The position numbers were made by a program, and so were the translations under genes. This document shows positions 8,416-17,096 of a stretch of 64,000 nucleotides of DNA, piece after piece. Numbering within the stretch: the first letter of the stretch is position 1; each line of letters opens with the position of its first letter. Source of the stretch: VAZQ01 sp963835165 (GTDB lineage: Bacteria; Pseudomonadota; Alphaproteobacteria; Rhizobiales; Xanthobacteraceae). A model generated the notes under the pieces. The model searched no databases. It saw only the letters and a list, made by a program, of their open reading frames with translations, and was not told where the DNA came from. The stretch is taken from the NCBI GenBank assembly GCA_963835165.1, contig CAWIGD010000044.1, positions 62,001-126,000 of the forward strand. Direction: 5' to 3'.

Positions 8416-9768
8416 ATGAAACATTTCAGCCGCCGCTCCTTTCTTGCCTCTGCCGGCGCGGCCGCGGCAGGGCCCGCCTTTGGGGCGCCGCGCCCGTCGC
8501 CCGTAGTCGAGGTGCCGCGCTCCGGCTGGGTGGATGCCGTCATCGTGGGCGCCGGCGCCGCCGGCATCGCGGCCGCGCGGCGGCTCAGCGCGGCAAACAA
8601 GCGGTATGTCGTCCTCGAGGCCGCGGAAGAGGTGGGCGGACGCTGCATCACCGATACCAAGACGTTTGGTGTGCCTTACGATCGCGGGGCTCACGCTCTC
8701 TACGCCGGCGAAATAAATCCGATGACGAAGCTCGCCGTCGCCGCGGGGTTCGATATCTATCAATCGCCCCCGGGACAACGCATCCGCATCGGCAAGCGCT
8801 ACGCACGTGAAGGCGAGATGGAGGATTTTCTCGCTGGCCTCGTGCGCGCCAACAGCGCCATTGCCGACGCGGCGCGCAAGAGCGACGTGGCCTGCTCCCA
8901 GGTCCTGCCCAAGGATCTCGGGGAATGGCGGCCGACCATCGAATTCGTCCTCGGCGCTTACAACTGCGGCAAGGAGCTTTCCGAGGTGTCGACCGTCGAT
9001 CTTGCTCGTTCGGGCGAGCATGACAACGGCTCGTTCTGCCGCCAGGGACTGGGCGCGCTGCTGACGAGGCTTGCGGCCGGGCTGCCCATCCTGCTCGGTT
9101 CGCCGGTGAAAACCATCGAGTTGTGGAGTCGCTTGCGCCTCGAGGTCGATTCCGCGAAAGGCCAGTTTCGGACCGGCGCCATCATCGTCACCGTATCGAC
9201 CAACGTGCTCACCGGCGGCAAGCTCAAGTTCGCGCCCGATCTGCCCAAGCGTCATCTCGACGCCGCCAACAAGCTCAAGCTCGGCAGCCACGATCACATC
9301 GCGTTGGAGCTGACCGGCAACCCCCTCGGGCTGCGGGCCGACGAGCTCGTGTTCGAGCGCAGCGACAACCGGCAGACCGCGGCGATCTTCGCCAACATGT
9401 CCGGGTCCACGATCTGCGTGGTCGACGTGGGCGGCACGTTCGGCCGCGAGCTTTCCGCCAAGGGCGAGGCGGCGATGGTCGATTTTGCTGCCACCTGGCT
9501 TGCTGGTCTCTACGGCACCGATATCAAGAACTCGGTCAAGCGCCGTCACGCCACGCGCTGGAACAACGAGCCGTGGGTGCTCGGCGCCTGGTCTGCCGCC
9601 GCGCCCGGCGCGCAATCCGCGCGCAAGATCATGACCGAGCCGATCAGCGGCCGTATCTTCCTCGCCGGCGAGGCCACGCACGAATCGCTCTGGGGCACGG
9701 TGAACGGTGCGTGGGACTCCGGCGAGCGCGCTGCGGATGCGGTGCTGAAACTGATCGGCCGGCGGTAG
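8416..9768 (+). CDS. Tat-exported FAD-dependent amine oxidase family protein
   Basis: The product has 450 residues. A twin-arginine signal (SRRSFLAS, residues 5-12) suggests export of the folded flavoprotein to the periplasm. The dinucleotide-binding motif VGAGAAGIAAARRL follows at about residue 43, then the EEVGGRC motif of the flavin amine oxidase (PF01593) family. The C-terminal FLAGEATHESLWGTVNGA matches the family's FAD-contact motif. The substrate, an amine or other compound, is unknown. It converges with pheT, with nine bases between stops. Confidence 0.85.
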   Translation: MKHFSRRSFLASAGAAAAGPAFGAPRPSPVVEVPRSGWVDAVIVGAGAAGIAAARRLSAANKRYVVLEAAEEVGGRCITDTKTFGVPYDRGAHALYAGEINPMTKLAVAAGFDIYQSPPGQRIRIGKRYAREGEMEDFLAGLVRANSAIADAARKSDVACSQVLPKDLGEWRPTIEFVLGAYNCGKELSEVSTVDLARSGEHDNGSFCRQGLGALLTRLAAGLPILLGSPVKTIELWSRLRLEVDSAKGQFRTGAIIVTVSTNVLTGGKLKFAPDLPKRHLDAANKLKLGSHDHIALELTGNPLGLRADELVFERSDNRQTAAIFANMSGSTICVVDVGGTFGRELSAKGEAAMVDFAATWLAGLYGTDIKNSVKRRHATRWNNEPWVLGAWSAAAPGAQSARKIMTEPISGRIFLAGEATHESLWGTVNGAWDSGERAADAVLKLIGRR

Positions 9769-9777
9769 CCGGTCTCT

Positions 9778-12195
9778 CTACGCTCTCAATGCGCCGCCGG
9801 TCCGCTTGCCGACCTCGGCCACGATCTTGGCGGCCACCGCATCGATCTCCTCGTCGGTCATCGTCTTTTCGCGCGGCTGCAACGTCACGGCGATCGCCAC
9901 CGACTTCTTGCCGGGTTCGATGCCCTTGCCCTCGTACACGTCGAACACGGTCACGTTGGTGATCAGCTTGCGGTCGACGCTCTGCGTCGCGCGCAAGATA
10001 TCGGCCGCCTTGACCGTACGGTCGACCACGAAGGCGAAATCGCGGGCCACCGGCTGAAACGGAAAGAGCTCCAGCACGGGCTTCGCCCGCGTTGGCTTCG
10101 GCTTAGGCTCCGGGATCTTTTCCAGGATCACCTCGAATGCGACCACGGGGCCTTCGGCATCGAGCGCCTCGAGCGCGCGGGGATGCAACTCGCCGAAATG
10201 GCCGAGGACGTTCTGCGGCCCGATCTGGATCGTGCCGGAGCGCCCGGGATGCAGCCACGCCGGCCCGCCCGGGACGATCTGCAGCGCCTGCGCCGGCGCG
10301 CCGGCGGCGACGAGCACCGCGAGCGCGTCGGCCTTGGCGTCAAAGGCATCGACCTCGGCCGCGGGCGCCGACCAGTGGCGGCCAATGCCGGCCGGCTTCG
10401 CAAGCCCGCGGCGCACGCCGCCGGCCGCGGTGAGCTGGTCCTCGGGGCGGTCGCCGCGGAAGATCTGTCCGACCTCGAACAGCGCCACGTCGGCCACGCC
10501 GCGATCGGCGTTCTTCTGGGCGGCGGCGAGCAGCCCAGAAATGAGGCTCGGGCGCATGTCGGAGAGGTCCGACGCGATGGGATTGGCGAGCGCAAGCTCG
10601 GGCTTGCCGCCGCCGAACAGCTCGGCCTGCGGCTTTGCAATGAACGACCAGGCGACCGCCTCGACCATTCCGCGCGCGGCGAGCGCGCGCTTGGCCTTGC
10701 GCGTGCGCAGCTGGATGGGCGTGAGCACCGGCTTGCGTGGAGCCTCGCCGCGGTCGAACGGCGTCGCCGGGATGCGATCGACGCCCACGATGCGTACGAC
10801 CTCCTCCACGAGATCGGCCTTGCCGTGCACATCCGCCCGCCAGGACGGCACGGTCACCTTGACGCTCCTGCCGTCTCCCGCCACCGCGAAGCCGAGCGCA
10901 CCAAGCACGCGCTTGATCTCCGTCAGGTCGACCTCGATGCCGGCCAGGCGCCGCACCTCGTGGAGCGGAAAATCGATCACGCGCTCGGGCACCTCAGGCT
11001 TGCCCGCTACCGTCACCTCCGAGGGTTCGCCGCCGCAGAGTTCGAGCACCATCGCGGTCGCGAGCTCGAGCCCCGGCAGCATGAAGGCGGGATCGACCCC
11101 GCGTTCGAAGCGGTAGCGCGCATCCGAAACAATGCCGAGCTTGCGGCCGCTCTGCGCGATGTTGAGCGGCTCCCACAGCGCGGATTCGATCAGCACGTCG
11201 GTGGTCGTCTCCGAGCAGCCGGTGGCCTCGCCGCCCATGATGCCGGCGAGCGACTCCACGCCCTGCTCGTCGGCGATGACGCAGATCGTGTCGTCGAGCG
11301 TGTAGCGCTTGCCATCGAGCGCGACCAGGCTCTCGCCGTCGCGCGCGCGTCTGACGGTCAGATTGCCGTGCACCTTTGCGGCGTCGAACACATGCAGCGG
11401 GCGCCCGCGGTCGTAAGTGATGAAGTTGGTGATGTCGACGAGGGCGTTGATCGGACGCAACCCGATCGCGATCAGCCGGCGCTGCAGCCAATCGGGCGAG
11501 GGGCCGTTTCTCACCCCACGCACCAGCCGCAGGGCAAACGCCGGACAGAGCGAAGGCGTGGCGCCGAAGTCGAGCGTCACCTTGACCGGGCAGGGGAAGC
11601 GCCCTTCGATCGGTTTGATCGGGGGGTCTTTGAGCTTGCCCATGCCGGCGGCGGCAAGGTCGCGCGCGATGCCGCTGACGCCGGTGCAATCGGCGCGATT
11701 GGGAGTGAGACTGATCTCGATCACGGGATCATCGAGGCTGGCCCAGGCCGCGTAGTTGGCGCCGACCGGCGCGTCGCCGGGAAGCTCGATGATGCCCTCG
11801 TGGTCGTCGGAGATTTGCAGTTCGAACGCGGAGACCAGCATGCCGCGGCTTTCGACGCCGCGGATGTTGCCGACACCGAGTGTCATGTTCTTGCCCGGAA
11901 TGAAGGCTCCCGGCGGCACGAACACACCCTTCATGCCGGCACGCGCATTGGGGGCGCCGCACACAACCTGCACCGGCTCGCCCGCACCGGTGTCGACCAT
12001 GCAGACGCGCAGGCGATCCGCGTTGGGATGCTGCTCGGCGGAGATCACGGACGCGATCGTGAACGGTGCGAGCAGCTTTCCCCGGTCCGTCACGCTCTCG
12101 ACCTCGAGCCCGATCATGGTGAGCTTGTCGACGATCGCGGCGAGCGGCTGCTCGGTGTCGAGATGCTCCTTGAGCCAGGCGAGGGTGAATTTCAT
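9778..12195 (-). CDS. pheT: Phenylalanine--tRNA ligase beta subunit
   Basis: PheT (805 residues) is the large subunit of the alpha2-beta2 synthetase that charges tRNA-Phe. The order of domains is standard: an N-terminal tRNA-binding (EMAP-like) domain at about 40-150, the B3/B4 editing domain at about 215-390, B5 with DLVEEVVRIVG, a catalytic-like domain, and the C-terminal anticodon-binding FDX-ACB domain with FPFQPVARDFAFVVD. The start MKFTLAWLKEHL is the family start. Its ATG overlaps the pheS stop (ATGA), indicating translational coupling. The frame extends upstream but that is pheS antisense-frame noise. Confidence 0.98.
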   Translation of the reverse strand: MKFTLAWLKEHLDTEQPLAAIVDKLTMIGLEVESVTDRGKLLAPFTIASVISAEQHPNADRLRVCMVDTGAGEPVQVVCGAPNARAGMKGVFVPPGAFIPGKNMTLGVGNIRGVESRGMLVSAFELQISDDHEGIIELPGDAPVGANYAAWASLDDPVIEISLTPNRADCTGVSGIARDLAAAGMGKLKDPPIKPIEGRFPCPVKVTLDFGATPSLCPAFALRLVRGVRNGPSPDWLQRRLIAIGLRPINALVDITNFITYDRGRPLHVFDAAKVHGNLTVRRARDGESLVALDGKRYTLDDTICVIADEQGVESLAGIMGGEATGCSETTTDVLIESALWEPLNIAQSGRKLGIVSDARYRFERGVDPAFMLPGLELATAMVLELCGGEPSEVTVAGKPEVPERVIDFPLHEVRRLAGIEVDLTEIKRVLGALGFAVAGDGRSVKVTVPSWRADVHGKADLVEEVVRIVGVDRIPATPFDRGEAPRKPVLTPIQLRTRKAKRALAARGMVEAVAWSFIAKPQAELFGGGKPELALANPIASDLSDMRPSLISGLLAAAQKNADRGVADVALFEVGQIFRGDRPEDQLTAAGGVRRGLAKPAGIGRHWSAPAAEVDAFDAKADALAVLVAAGAPAQALQIVPGGPAWLHPGRSGTIQIGPQNVLGHFGELHPRALEALDAEGPVVAFEVILEKIPEPKPKPTRAKPVLELFPFQPVARDFAFVVDRTVKAADILRATQSVDRKLITNVTVFDVYEGKGIEPGKKSVAIAVTLQPREKTMTDEEIDAVAAKIVAEVGKRTGGALRA

Positions 12196-13274
12196 GCGCT
12201 CAATCCGCCCGCCAGCGTCGGAAAGTCGAGTGGCCGGAAGCCGTAATGTGCGAGCCAGCGCATGTCGGCCTCGAAGAAGGCGCGCAAGTCCGGCATCCCG
12301 TACTTGAGCATGGCGATGCGGTCGATTCCCATGCCCCAGGCGAAGCCCTGATATTCGTCGGGATCGAGGCCGCAATTGCGCAGCACGTTCGGATGCACCA
12401 TGCCGCAGCCGAGAATCTCCAGCCAGTCGTCGCCCTCGCCGAACCTGATCTCGCCCTTGTCGCGCCGGCACTGGATGTCGACCTCGAGCGAGGGCTCGGT
12501 GAACGGGAAGAACGACGGACGGAAGCGCATCTTGACCTGATCGACTTCGAAGAACGCCTTGCAGAACTCCTGCAGGATCCATTTCAGGTGGCCGAGATGT
12601 GCGCTCTTGTCGATGACGAGCCCTTCCACCTGATGGAACATCGGGGTGTGGGTCTGGTCGCTGTCGCTGCGATAGGTGCGGCCGGGGATGATCACGCGGA
12701 TCGGCGGCTTTTTCGCCAGCATGGTCCTGATCTGCACCGGTGAGGTATGGGTGCGCAGGAGAAGCCGCGAGCCGTCCGGCTTCGGATTGAAATAGAACGT
12801 GTCGTGCATGTCGCGGGCCGGATGACCCTCGGGAAAGTTGAGCTTGGTGAAATTGTAGTCGTCGGTCTCGATGTCGGGTCCCTCGGCGATCGCAAAGCCC
12901 ATGTCGGCGAAGATCGCGGTCAGCTCATCCACGACCTGGGTGATCGGATGGAGCCGGCCGGTCTCGGCCGGCGGCTCGCGCACCGGCAGGGTGACGTCCA
13001 CGGCTTCGGTATTGAGCCGCTGATCGAGCGCCAACTCTTTCAGAGCGTCCTTGCGGGCCGCGAGGGCAGCGGTGACGTGGTCCTTGACGCCGTTGATGGC
13101 CGCCCCGTGCTGCTTGCGCTCATCCGGGGTCATCGTGCCGAGTGTCTTCAGGAGCGCGGAGATCGAGCCGTTGCGGCCCAGGGCCGCAACGCGCACGGTC
13201 TCGAGCGCGGCCTCGTCGGCGGCAGCCGCGATGGCGGTGAGGAGTTCGGTCTCGAGCGCGCGAAGGTCGGTCAT
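12192..13274 (-). CDS. pheS: Phenylalanine--tRNA ligase alpha subunit
   Basis: PheS (360 residues) is the catalytic subunit of phenylalanyl-tRNA synthetase. It has an N-terminal coiled coil (about 1-85) and a class II core with motif 2 (DFRPSFFP-like FRPSFFPFTEPS) and motif 3 (GWGMGIDRIAM-like FAWGMGIDRIAM). The ATG at 13274 starts the family-typical MTDLRALE. The gene begins only 10 bases after the stop of the Rieske oxygenase gene, so it may be transcribed together with that gene and with rplT further up. Confidence 0.98.
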   Translation of the reverse strand: MTDLRALETELLTAIAAAADEAALETVRVAALGRNGSISALLKTLGTMTPDERKQHGAAINGVKDHVTAALAARKDALKELALDQRLNTEAVDVTLPVREPPAETGRLHPITQVVDELTAIFADMGFAIAEGPDIETDDYNFTKLNFPEGHPARDMHDTFYFNPKPDGSRLLLRTHTSPVQIRTMLAKKPPIRVIIPGRTYRSDSDQTHTPMFHQVEGLVIDKSAHLGHLKWILQEFCKAFFEVDQVKMRFRPSFFPFTEPSLEVDIQCRRDKGEIRFGEGDDWLEILGCGMVHPNVLRNCGLDPDEYQGFAWGMGIDRIAMLKYGMPDLRAFFEADMRWLAHYGFRPLDFPTLAGGLSA

Positions 13275-13284
13275 GGGGTGTTGC

Positions 13285-14337
13285 TCAGCTCCGCCAGCGC
13301 AGCGTCTTGGGTTCGAGTGGGTTGACGAAGGCCCGTCCCTGGGCTTGCGCCGCGATCCATTCATCCTTGAGGCGCATCCACCAGCGCGCCTGCGTGTCGG
13401 CATCGTTGATCAGCATCAACCGGGGCTTATGCACAAGGCCTTCGCGCTGCTTCACCACCACTTGCCGGTCCTGGTCGAGGAAGGTGTGCATGAACGGCCT
13501 GATCAGCGGCGCAAGCGGCGCCACCCATCCGGGCGAGGCCCAGAAGATCTGGTGCACCTCGGTCGCCTCGTCGGTGATCGGCGTGATCGCGGTGAGACCG
13601 ACGACGGCGTGACGGTCGCCATGCACCTCTTCGATGCGAATTCCGGGAAGCTTGTAGGAAATCTCGGTTTCGACGTGTCGTCCGAGCAGCTTGTAGATCA
13701 GGTTCTGCGGCGGCAGCCGATGACGCACCATCCGCCAGCCGAGCTCGATCGGCTCGAACTGCTTTTCCTTCGGGCGCAGCTTCGTGGCCTGGTGCTTGAA
13801 CCACCACGATGTGTGCACGAAGCCGGCATGGGTCGGATCCATCAGGCCAAAGGCTGCGTGGTCGGTGGAGCAGGGAAACGGCTGCATGATGGCGGCCGCG
13901 GGCCGCGCGTTCTCGGAAAATACCGGCATAAGCGGGGGCTGCGCCGGTTCGGTCGCTGCGTTGTCCGGGCGGGGGAAATAAATCCACACCACGCCCTGCT
14001 GCTCCACGCAAGGATAGGTGCCGCACCGGATCTTGGCGAGGTCGACCTCCTGGCCCTCGCGCAACGAGGGAATCTCCACGCAGCCGCCGCCGCGGTCGAA
14101 ACGCCAGCCATGGTAACAGCAGGTGATGGTGTCGCCGTCGAAGCGACCGTAATGCAGCGGGATGCCGCGATGGGGACAGATGTCGCGCAACGCAAAGACG
14201 CGTCCATCGCGTCCGCGCCCGATCAGCACGGGCTCGCCGAGCAGCGTCTTGTGCACCATCCGCCCGGGACGCACGTCGGCACCCAGGAGCGCGACGTACC
14301 ACAACCCGCGCACAAGTTCGGCTTTGAGATCCTGCAT
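13285..14337 (-). CDS. Rieske [2Fe-2S] ring-hydroxylating oxygenase, large subunit type
   Basis: The product has 350 residues. The Rieske cluster motif is C-P-H-R-G followed by C-C-Y-H-G-W at about residues 54-76. The catalytic domain has the mononuclear iron motif DPTHAGFVHTSWW (D-x2-H-x4-H) at about residue 166. Such enzymes hydroxylate or demethylate aromatic or related compounds, using electrons from a reductase that is not seen nearby. The closest general type is the vanillate demethylase/phthalate dioxygenase group. It lies between rplT/DinB and pheS on the same strand, an odd place for an oxygenase; the substrate is unknown. Confidence 0.88.
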   Translation of the reverse strand: MQDLKAELVRGLWYVALLGADVRPGRMVHKTLLGEPVLIGRGRDGRVFALRDICPHRGIPLHYGRFDGDTITCCYHGWRFDRGGGCVEIPSLREGQEVDLAKIRCGTYPCVEQQGVVWIYFPRPDNAATEPAQPPLMPVFSENARPAAAIMQPFPCSTDHAAFGLMDPTHAGFVHTSWWFKHQATKLRPKEKQFEPIELGWRMVRHRLPPQNLIYKLLGRHVETEISYKLPGIRIEEVHGDRHAVVGLTAITPITDEATEVHQIFWASPGWVAPLAPLIRPFMHTFLDQDRQVVVKQREGLVHKPRLMLINDADTQARWWMRLKDEWIAAQAQGRAFVNPLEPKTLRWRS

Positions 14338-14367
14338 CCACTGTCCCCGGGGTGACGAGCCCGGTTT

Positions 14368-14868
14368 TCACATCGGCATGAACGGCAAGTCGGTGTCGCT
14401 GGGCTTGCCGCCCGCCTGCGTCAGCATGCAGTGCACCTGGCCGCGGTGGTGGGTCTGGTGATTGAACATGTGCGTGACCAGAAGCCACTTCGGCTGGTGC
14501 AGCTGCGCCTTCATCGCGCCGGAGTACCACGTGAGCTCGCCGGCGAGCGTGGCGCTGTCGAGCCGCTCGGCCCAGTCGAGCATCACCACATCGAATCCCG
14601 TCCGTTCATGCTTCAGGTCGTTCCAGTCGCCGTAGATCGACACCAATTCGGGAATGCCGCCGTCCGGCCGCGGCGTGCCGGCGAGCCGGTTCATCCAGAC
14701 GCGGTCCGCCCACAGCACATGGTTGAGCGTGGCATGAATCGAGCCGAAGAATGCGCCGCGTTCACGCCGCCGTTCGGTGTCGGAGAGGGTATCGGCGACG
14801 CCATAGAGGTTCTGGTTCTGCCAGCGGTTATAGCGAGCCATGCGCTGCACATAGCCGGTGTCGATCAT
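14368..14868 (-). CDS. DinB family protein
   Basis: The product has 166 residues and fits the DinB/YfiT four-helix fold. The usual metal-binding histidines are seen: the first in SIHATLNHVLWADRVW near residue 45-55 and the pair in HMFNHQTHHRGQVH near residue 135. Members are metal-dependent, often thiol (bacillithiol or mycothiol) transferases, but the role of most is unknown. This DinB is unrelated to DNA polymerase IV, which is also called DinB. It lies 95 bases after rplT and 30 before the Rieske gene, so it may share their transcript. Confidence 0.88.
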   Translation of the reverse strand: MIDTGYVQRMARYNRWQNQNLYGVADTLSDTERRRERGAFFGSIHATLNHVLWADRVWMNRLAGTPRPDGGIPELVSIYGDWNDLKHERTGFDVVMLDWAERLDSATLAGELTWYSGAMKAQLHQPKWLLVTHMFNHQTHHRGQVHCMLTQAGGKPSDTDLPFMPM

Positions 14869-14963
14869 CGGCTTATTCGGAGCACAGCCGATGCGGAGCG
14901 CGCGCAGGAAAGATGGAAATCTCGCCTATGCGTCCTCCGGCGGCGGTCTCCGCCCTCCGATTG

Positions 14964-15323
14964 TCACGCCGCGATCGCGACTTTGGCCTTCTCGACAATG
15001 GCCGCAAAGGCCGCGGGCTCGTGGATCGCCAGATCGGACAGCACTTTGCGGTCGACCAGAAGGCCGGCTTTGGCGAGCCCGTCGATGAACCGACTGTAGT
15101 TCAAGCCGAACGGACGCACCGCCGCATTGAGCCGTTGAATCCACAAGGCCCGGAAGGTGCGCTTGCGGCGCTTGCGGTCGCGATAGGCGTATTGGTTCGC
15201 CTTCTCCACCGCCTGCTTGGCGACGCGAATGGTGTTTTTGCGCCGGCCATAATAGCCCTTGGCGGCCTTGAAGACTTTCTTGTGCTTGGCGTGGCCGGTG
15301 ACGCCGCGTTTGACGCGTGCCAT
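14964..15323 (-). CDS. rplT: 50S ribosomal protein L20
   Basis: L20 (119 residues) is an early 23S rRNA-binding protein needed to assemble the large subunit. The start MARVKRGVTGHAKHKKV and the basic helical N-terminus are typical; the C-terminal globular part ends AIVEKAKVAIAA. An AGGAGA site precedes the ATG. It follows rpmI by 65 bases; a perfect 7-bp hairpin (15364-15380) lies in that spacer. Confidence 0.99.
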   Translation of the reverse strand: MARVKRGVTGHAKHKKVFKAAKGYYGRRKNTIRVAKQAVEKANQYAYRDRKRRKRTFRALWIQRLNAAVRPFGLNYSRFIDGLAKAGLLVDRKVLSDLAIHEPAAFAAIVEKAKVAIAA

Positions 15324-15363
15324 GGCTGATCTCCTGGATTACGTGCGAACGAAGGATGCGGAC

Positions 15364-15380
15364 GGCCGCCTCGGGCGGCC
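15364..15380 (-). other. Intercistronic hairpin between rpmI and rplT
   Basis: The arms GGCCGCC and GGCGGCC pair perfectly around a CGA loop, directly after the rpmI stop. No T-run follows, so it probably does not stop transcription; it may protect or process the rpmI-rplT mRNA. Confidence 0.3.
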
Positions 15381-15388
15381 AATGGCTG

Positions 15389-15589
15389 TCAGGCGTTGGG
15401 CAAATAGTATTTCTTGATTTTGTCGCCATCGGTCTTGAACAGCACGGAGGTGCCGCGCAACTGGCGGATTTGCTTTTTGGTCCGCTTGATCATGCCGTGA
15501 CGCTTATGGGACTGCTGATAAAGCACTTTCCCGCCGGCGGTCACCTTGAAGCGCTTTTTGGCGCCCGACTTGGTCTTTAGCTTGGGCAT
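15389..15589 (-). CDS. rpmI: 50S ribosomal protein L35
   Basis: L35 (66 residues) is a small, very basic large-subunit protein. The start MPKLKTKSGAKKRF and the end KKYYLPNA are typical. AGGAGA lies seven bases before the ATG at 15589. It is the first gene of the rpmI-rplT pair, and infC, its usual neighbour, is about 2.6 kb upstream, with two unrelated genes in between. Confidence 0.99.
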   Translation of the reverse strand: MPKLKTKSGAKKRFKVTAGGKVLYQQSHKRHGMIKRTKKQIRQLRGTSVLFKTDGDKIKKYYLPNA

Positions 15590-15910
15590 TTGGCTCTCCT
15601 TTGCGGCAGCAGCCATGGGCAGATGCCCGGCCGGCCGGATTTTGCTCGTTTGAGCGTGCTGATTGTGCACTTCACCGTCGCCACGGCAGCCCTTTCGGCC
15701 GGGCGGCGGAAGGCCGGGGTTATGGCAGAGGCTGGATCGAAATACAACCGCTGCCCCGATTCCCGAGCGGAATCAGGCTCGCCGTCCGACCCATGGACGG
15801 GCAGGGCCCGGAACCCACCGCACCGGCCCGGGAGCGCATGGCGAGGCGAGGTCGCCGGGTCCGGGGACGATCAGCCCATCGACTGGGTCCAGCGATGACG
15901 CGTCCGGGCC
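15590..15910. other. Gap of 321 bases upstream of rpmI
   Basis: This stretch lies between rpmI and the end of the MetE-like gene. It must hold the rpmI-rplT promoter if that pair is not read from infC. A weak CACAAT -10-like hexamer reads toward rpmI near 15665, with no good -35. Short open frames here are not supported by start signals or family likeness. I see no RNA gene or repeat. Confidence 0.3.
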
Positions 15911-16972
15911 TCAGGCGGTCGTCTCGGCCGCTTTCATGTGGTCGGCGAGGATGCCGGGCAGTTCGGTGACCGGGCTGCGTCCGAACCCGCAATACGCCGC
16001 CAGCCCGAACTCCGGCAGGTATTTGCGCGCCAATGCGACGCGCTGCTGGAACCGCTCCATATTGTGGATCGCGCCGAGATAGACGCGGGCGCCGCGCGGG
16101 TTGAGATCCTTCAGGGGTGCGAAGAAGGCTTCGTCGTCGGTATCCAGGAGCGGGATGTGGATCCAGTCCACCCGCCGGCCCGATGCCTCCAGGAAAGCGT
16201 TCGCAAGACGGATGGTTTCGCTCAGCGTCTCCGGCTGAAATCGCGGCCAGCCGCCCAGCGTGCCGAAACAGAGATGATAGCCGAGCGCGACCTCCTCCGG
16301 GATGCCGGGGGAAAGATTGCGCACCTGCGCGACGTTGCGCTCGATCATGCCTTGGTGCGGCAATTGCGGAATGGCGCCATAGGCGTCCTGCACTTCGGTG
16401 GCGCAGTCCCATTGGATGGCGAGCTCTTTGGATGGAATCTTTTCGACGATCTTTGCAAGCTCGGCGCGCAACGCGGCTTCGAAGCCCGGCTTGATCTTGT
16501 CGAGGTCGCCTTCGACCGGGAAGACCCGCGGCGGCACCGCACTGTTGACCATCGGCATCGAGACTTGAAAGCGCAGATGGCGAGGCAGCACACCGTTTGC
16601 CTTCAAGGTCCGGAAGACGAAGTAGGAATTGACGGCGTCGCGTGCGTAGCCCAGGCGCCAACCCGGATCGCCGAAGCGCACGCGCTCGACCCCGTCGCGG
16701 ACCTTGAACTGCCACCGGTCGGAATTGTCGTGGGGGTTGAGGCGCTCCACGCCGTTGTCAGGACGCGGGTGCGCGAGAATGTCGAGCTCCGGATGGCCCG
16801 CGAACACCTGGTAGTGGATGCGGCTGATCCAGTGGCTGCGCGGCCCGACTTCGCCGTCGGGCATCGCGCTCAAGAAGCGGCCGAGCGGCGCGCCGAAGGT
16901 CTCGAACACGTCCTGCGGCGTGTCGAGCGGAATGCTGCCAACCAGCAAGAGCTGCTCATTCACCGATGTCAC
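15911..16972 (-). CDS. MetE/UROD-like TIM-barrel protein of unknown function
   Basis: The product has about 353 residues and resembles stand-alone proteins of the UROD/MetE-like superfamily (related to the C-terminal catalytic barrel of cobalamin-independent methionine synthase). The start GSIPLDTPQDVFE and PDGEVGPRSHWI are typical of this group. It lacks a clear zinc-binding His-x-Cys...Cys set, though HLCFGTLGG and YCGFGR lie at matching places. Its reaction is unknown; methyl transfer or decarboxylation are guesses. The GTG at 16972 is favoured by AGGGGGA five bases before it; a GTG five codons upstream overlaps that site. It diverges from the TctC gene. Confidence 0.6.
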   Translation of the reverse strand: MTSVNEQLLLVGSIPLDTPQDVFETFGAPLGRFLSAMPDGEVGPRSHWISRIHYQVFAGHPELDILAHPRPDNGVERLNPHDNSDRWQFKVRDGVERVRFGDPGWRLGYARDAVNSYFVFRTLKANGVLPRHLRFQVSMPMVNSAVPPRVFPVEGDLDKIKPGFEAALRAELAKIVEKIPSKELAIQWDCATEVQDAYGAIPQLPHQGMIERNVAQVRNLSPGIPEEVALGYHLCFGTLGGWPRFQPETLSETIRLANAFLEASGRRVDWIHIPLLDTDDEAFFAPLKDLNPRGARVYLGAIHNMERFQQRVALARKYLPEFGLAAYCGFGRSPVTELPGILADHMKAAETTA

Positions 16973-17096
16973 CGTTTCCCCCTGCACGCACGTCGATCGC
17001 GATCCCGCGCCCTGTTAACATGATCGGCAGGAAACGGCGTCGTCAAGCCACGCACGCGCTCAAGCGCGGCGAGCAGTCTCGTGGGAGGATACCGTC

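Noticed and set aside
10183..12246. A 687-codon open frame on the plus strand
   Set aside because: It lies fully opposite pheT; composition is that of a shadow frame and it has no motifs.
12196..12582. Upstream extension of the pheT frame
   Set aside because: It overlaps pheS; the family start MKFTLAWLKEHL is at 12195.
16988..17096. Search for a SAM-type riboswitch before the MetE-like gene
   Set aside because: The 100-base leader has none of the conserved pieces of SAM-II or related riboswitches.
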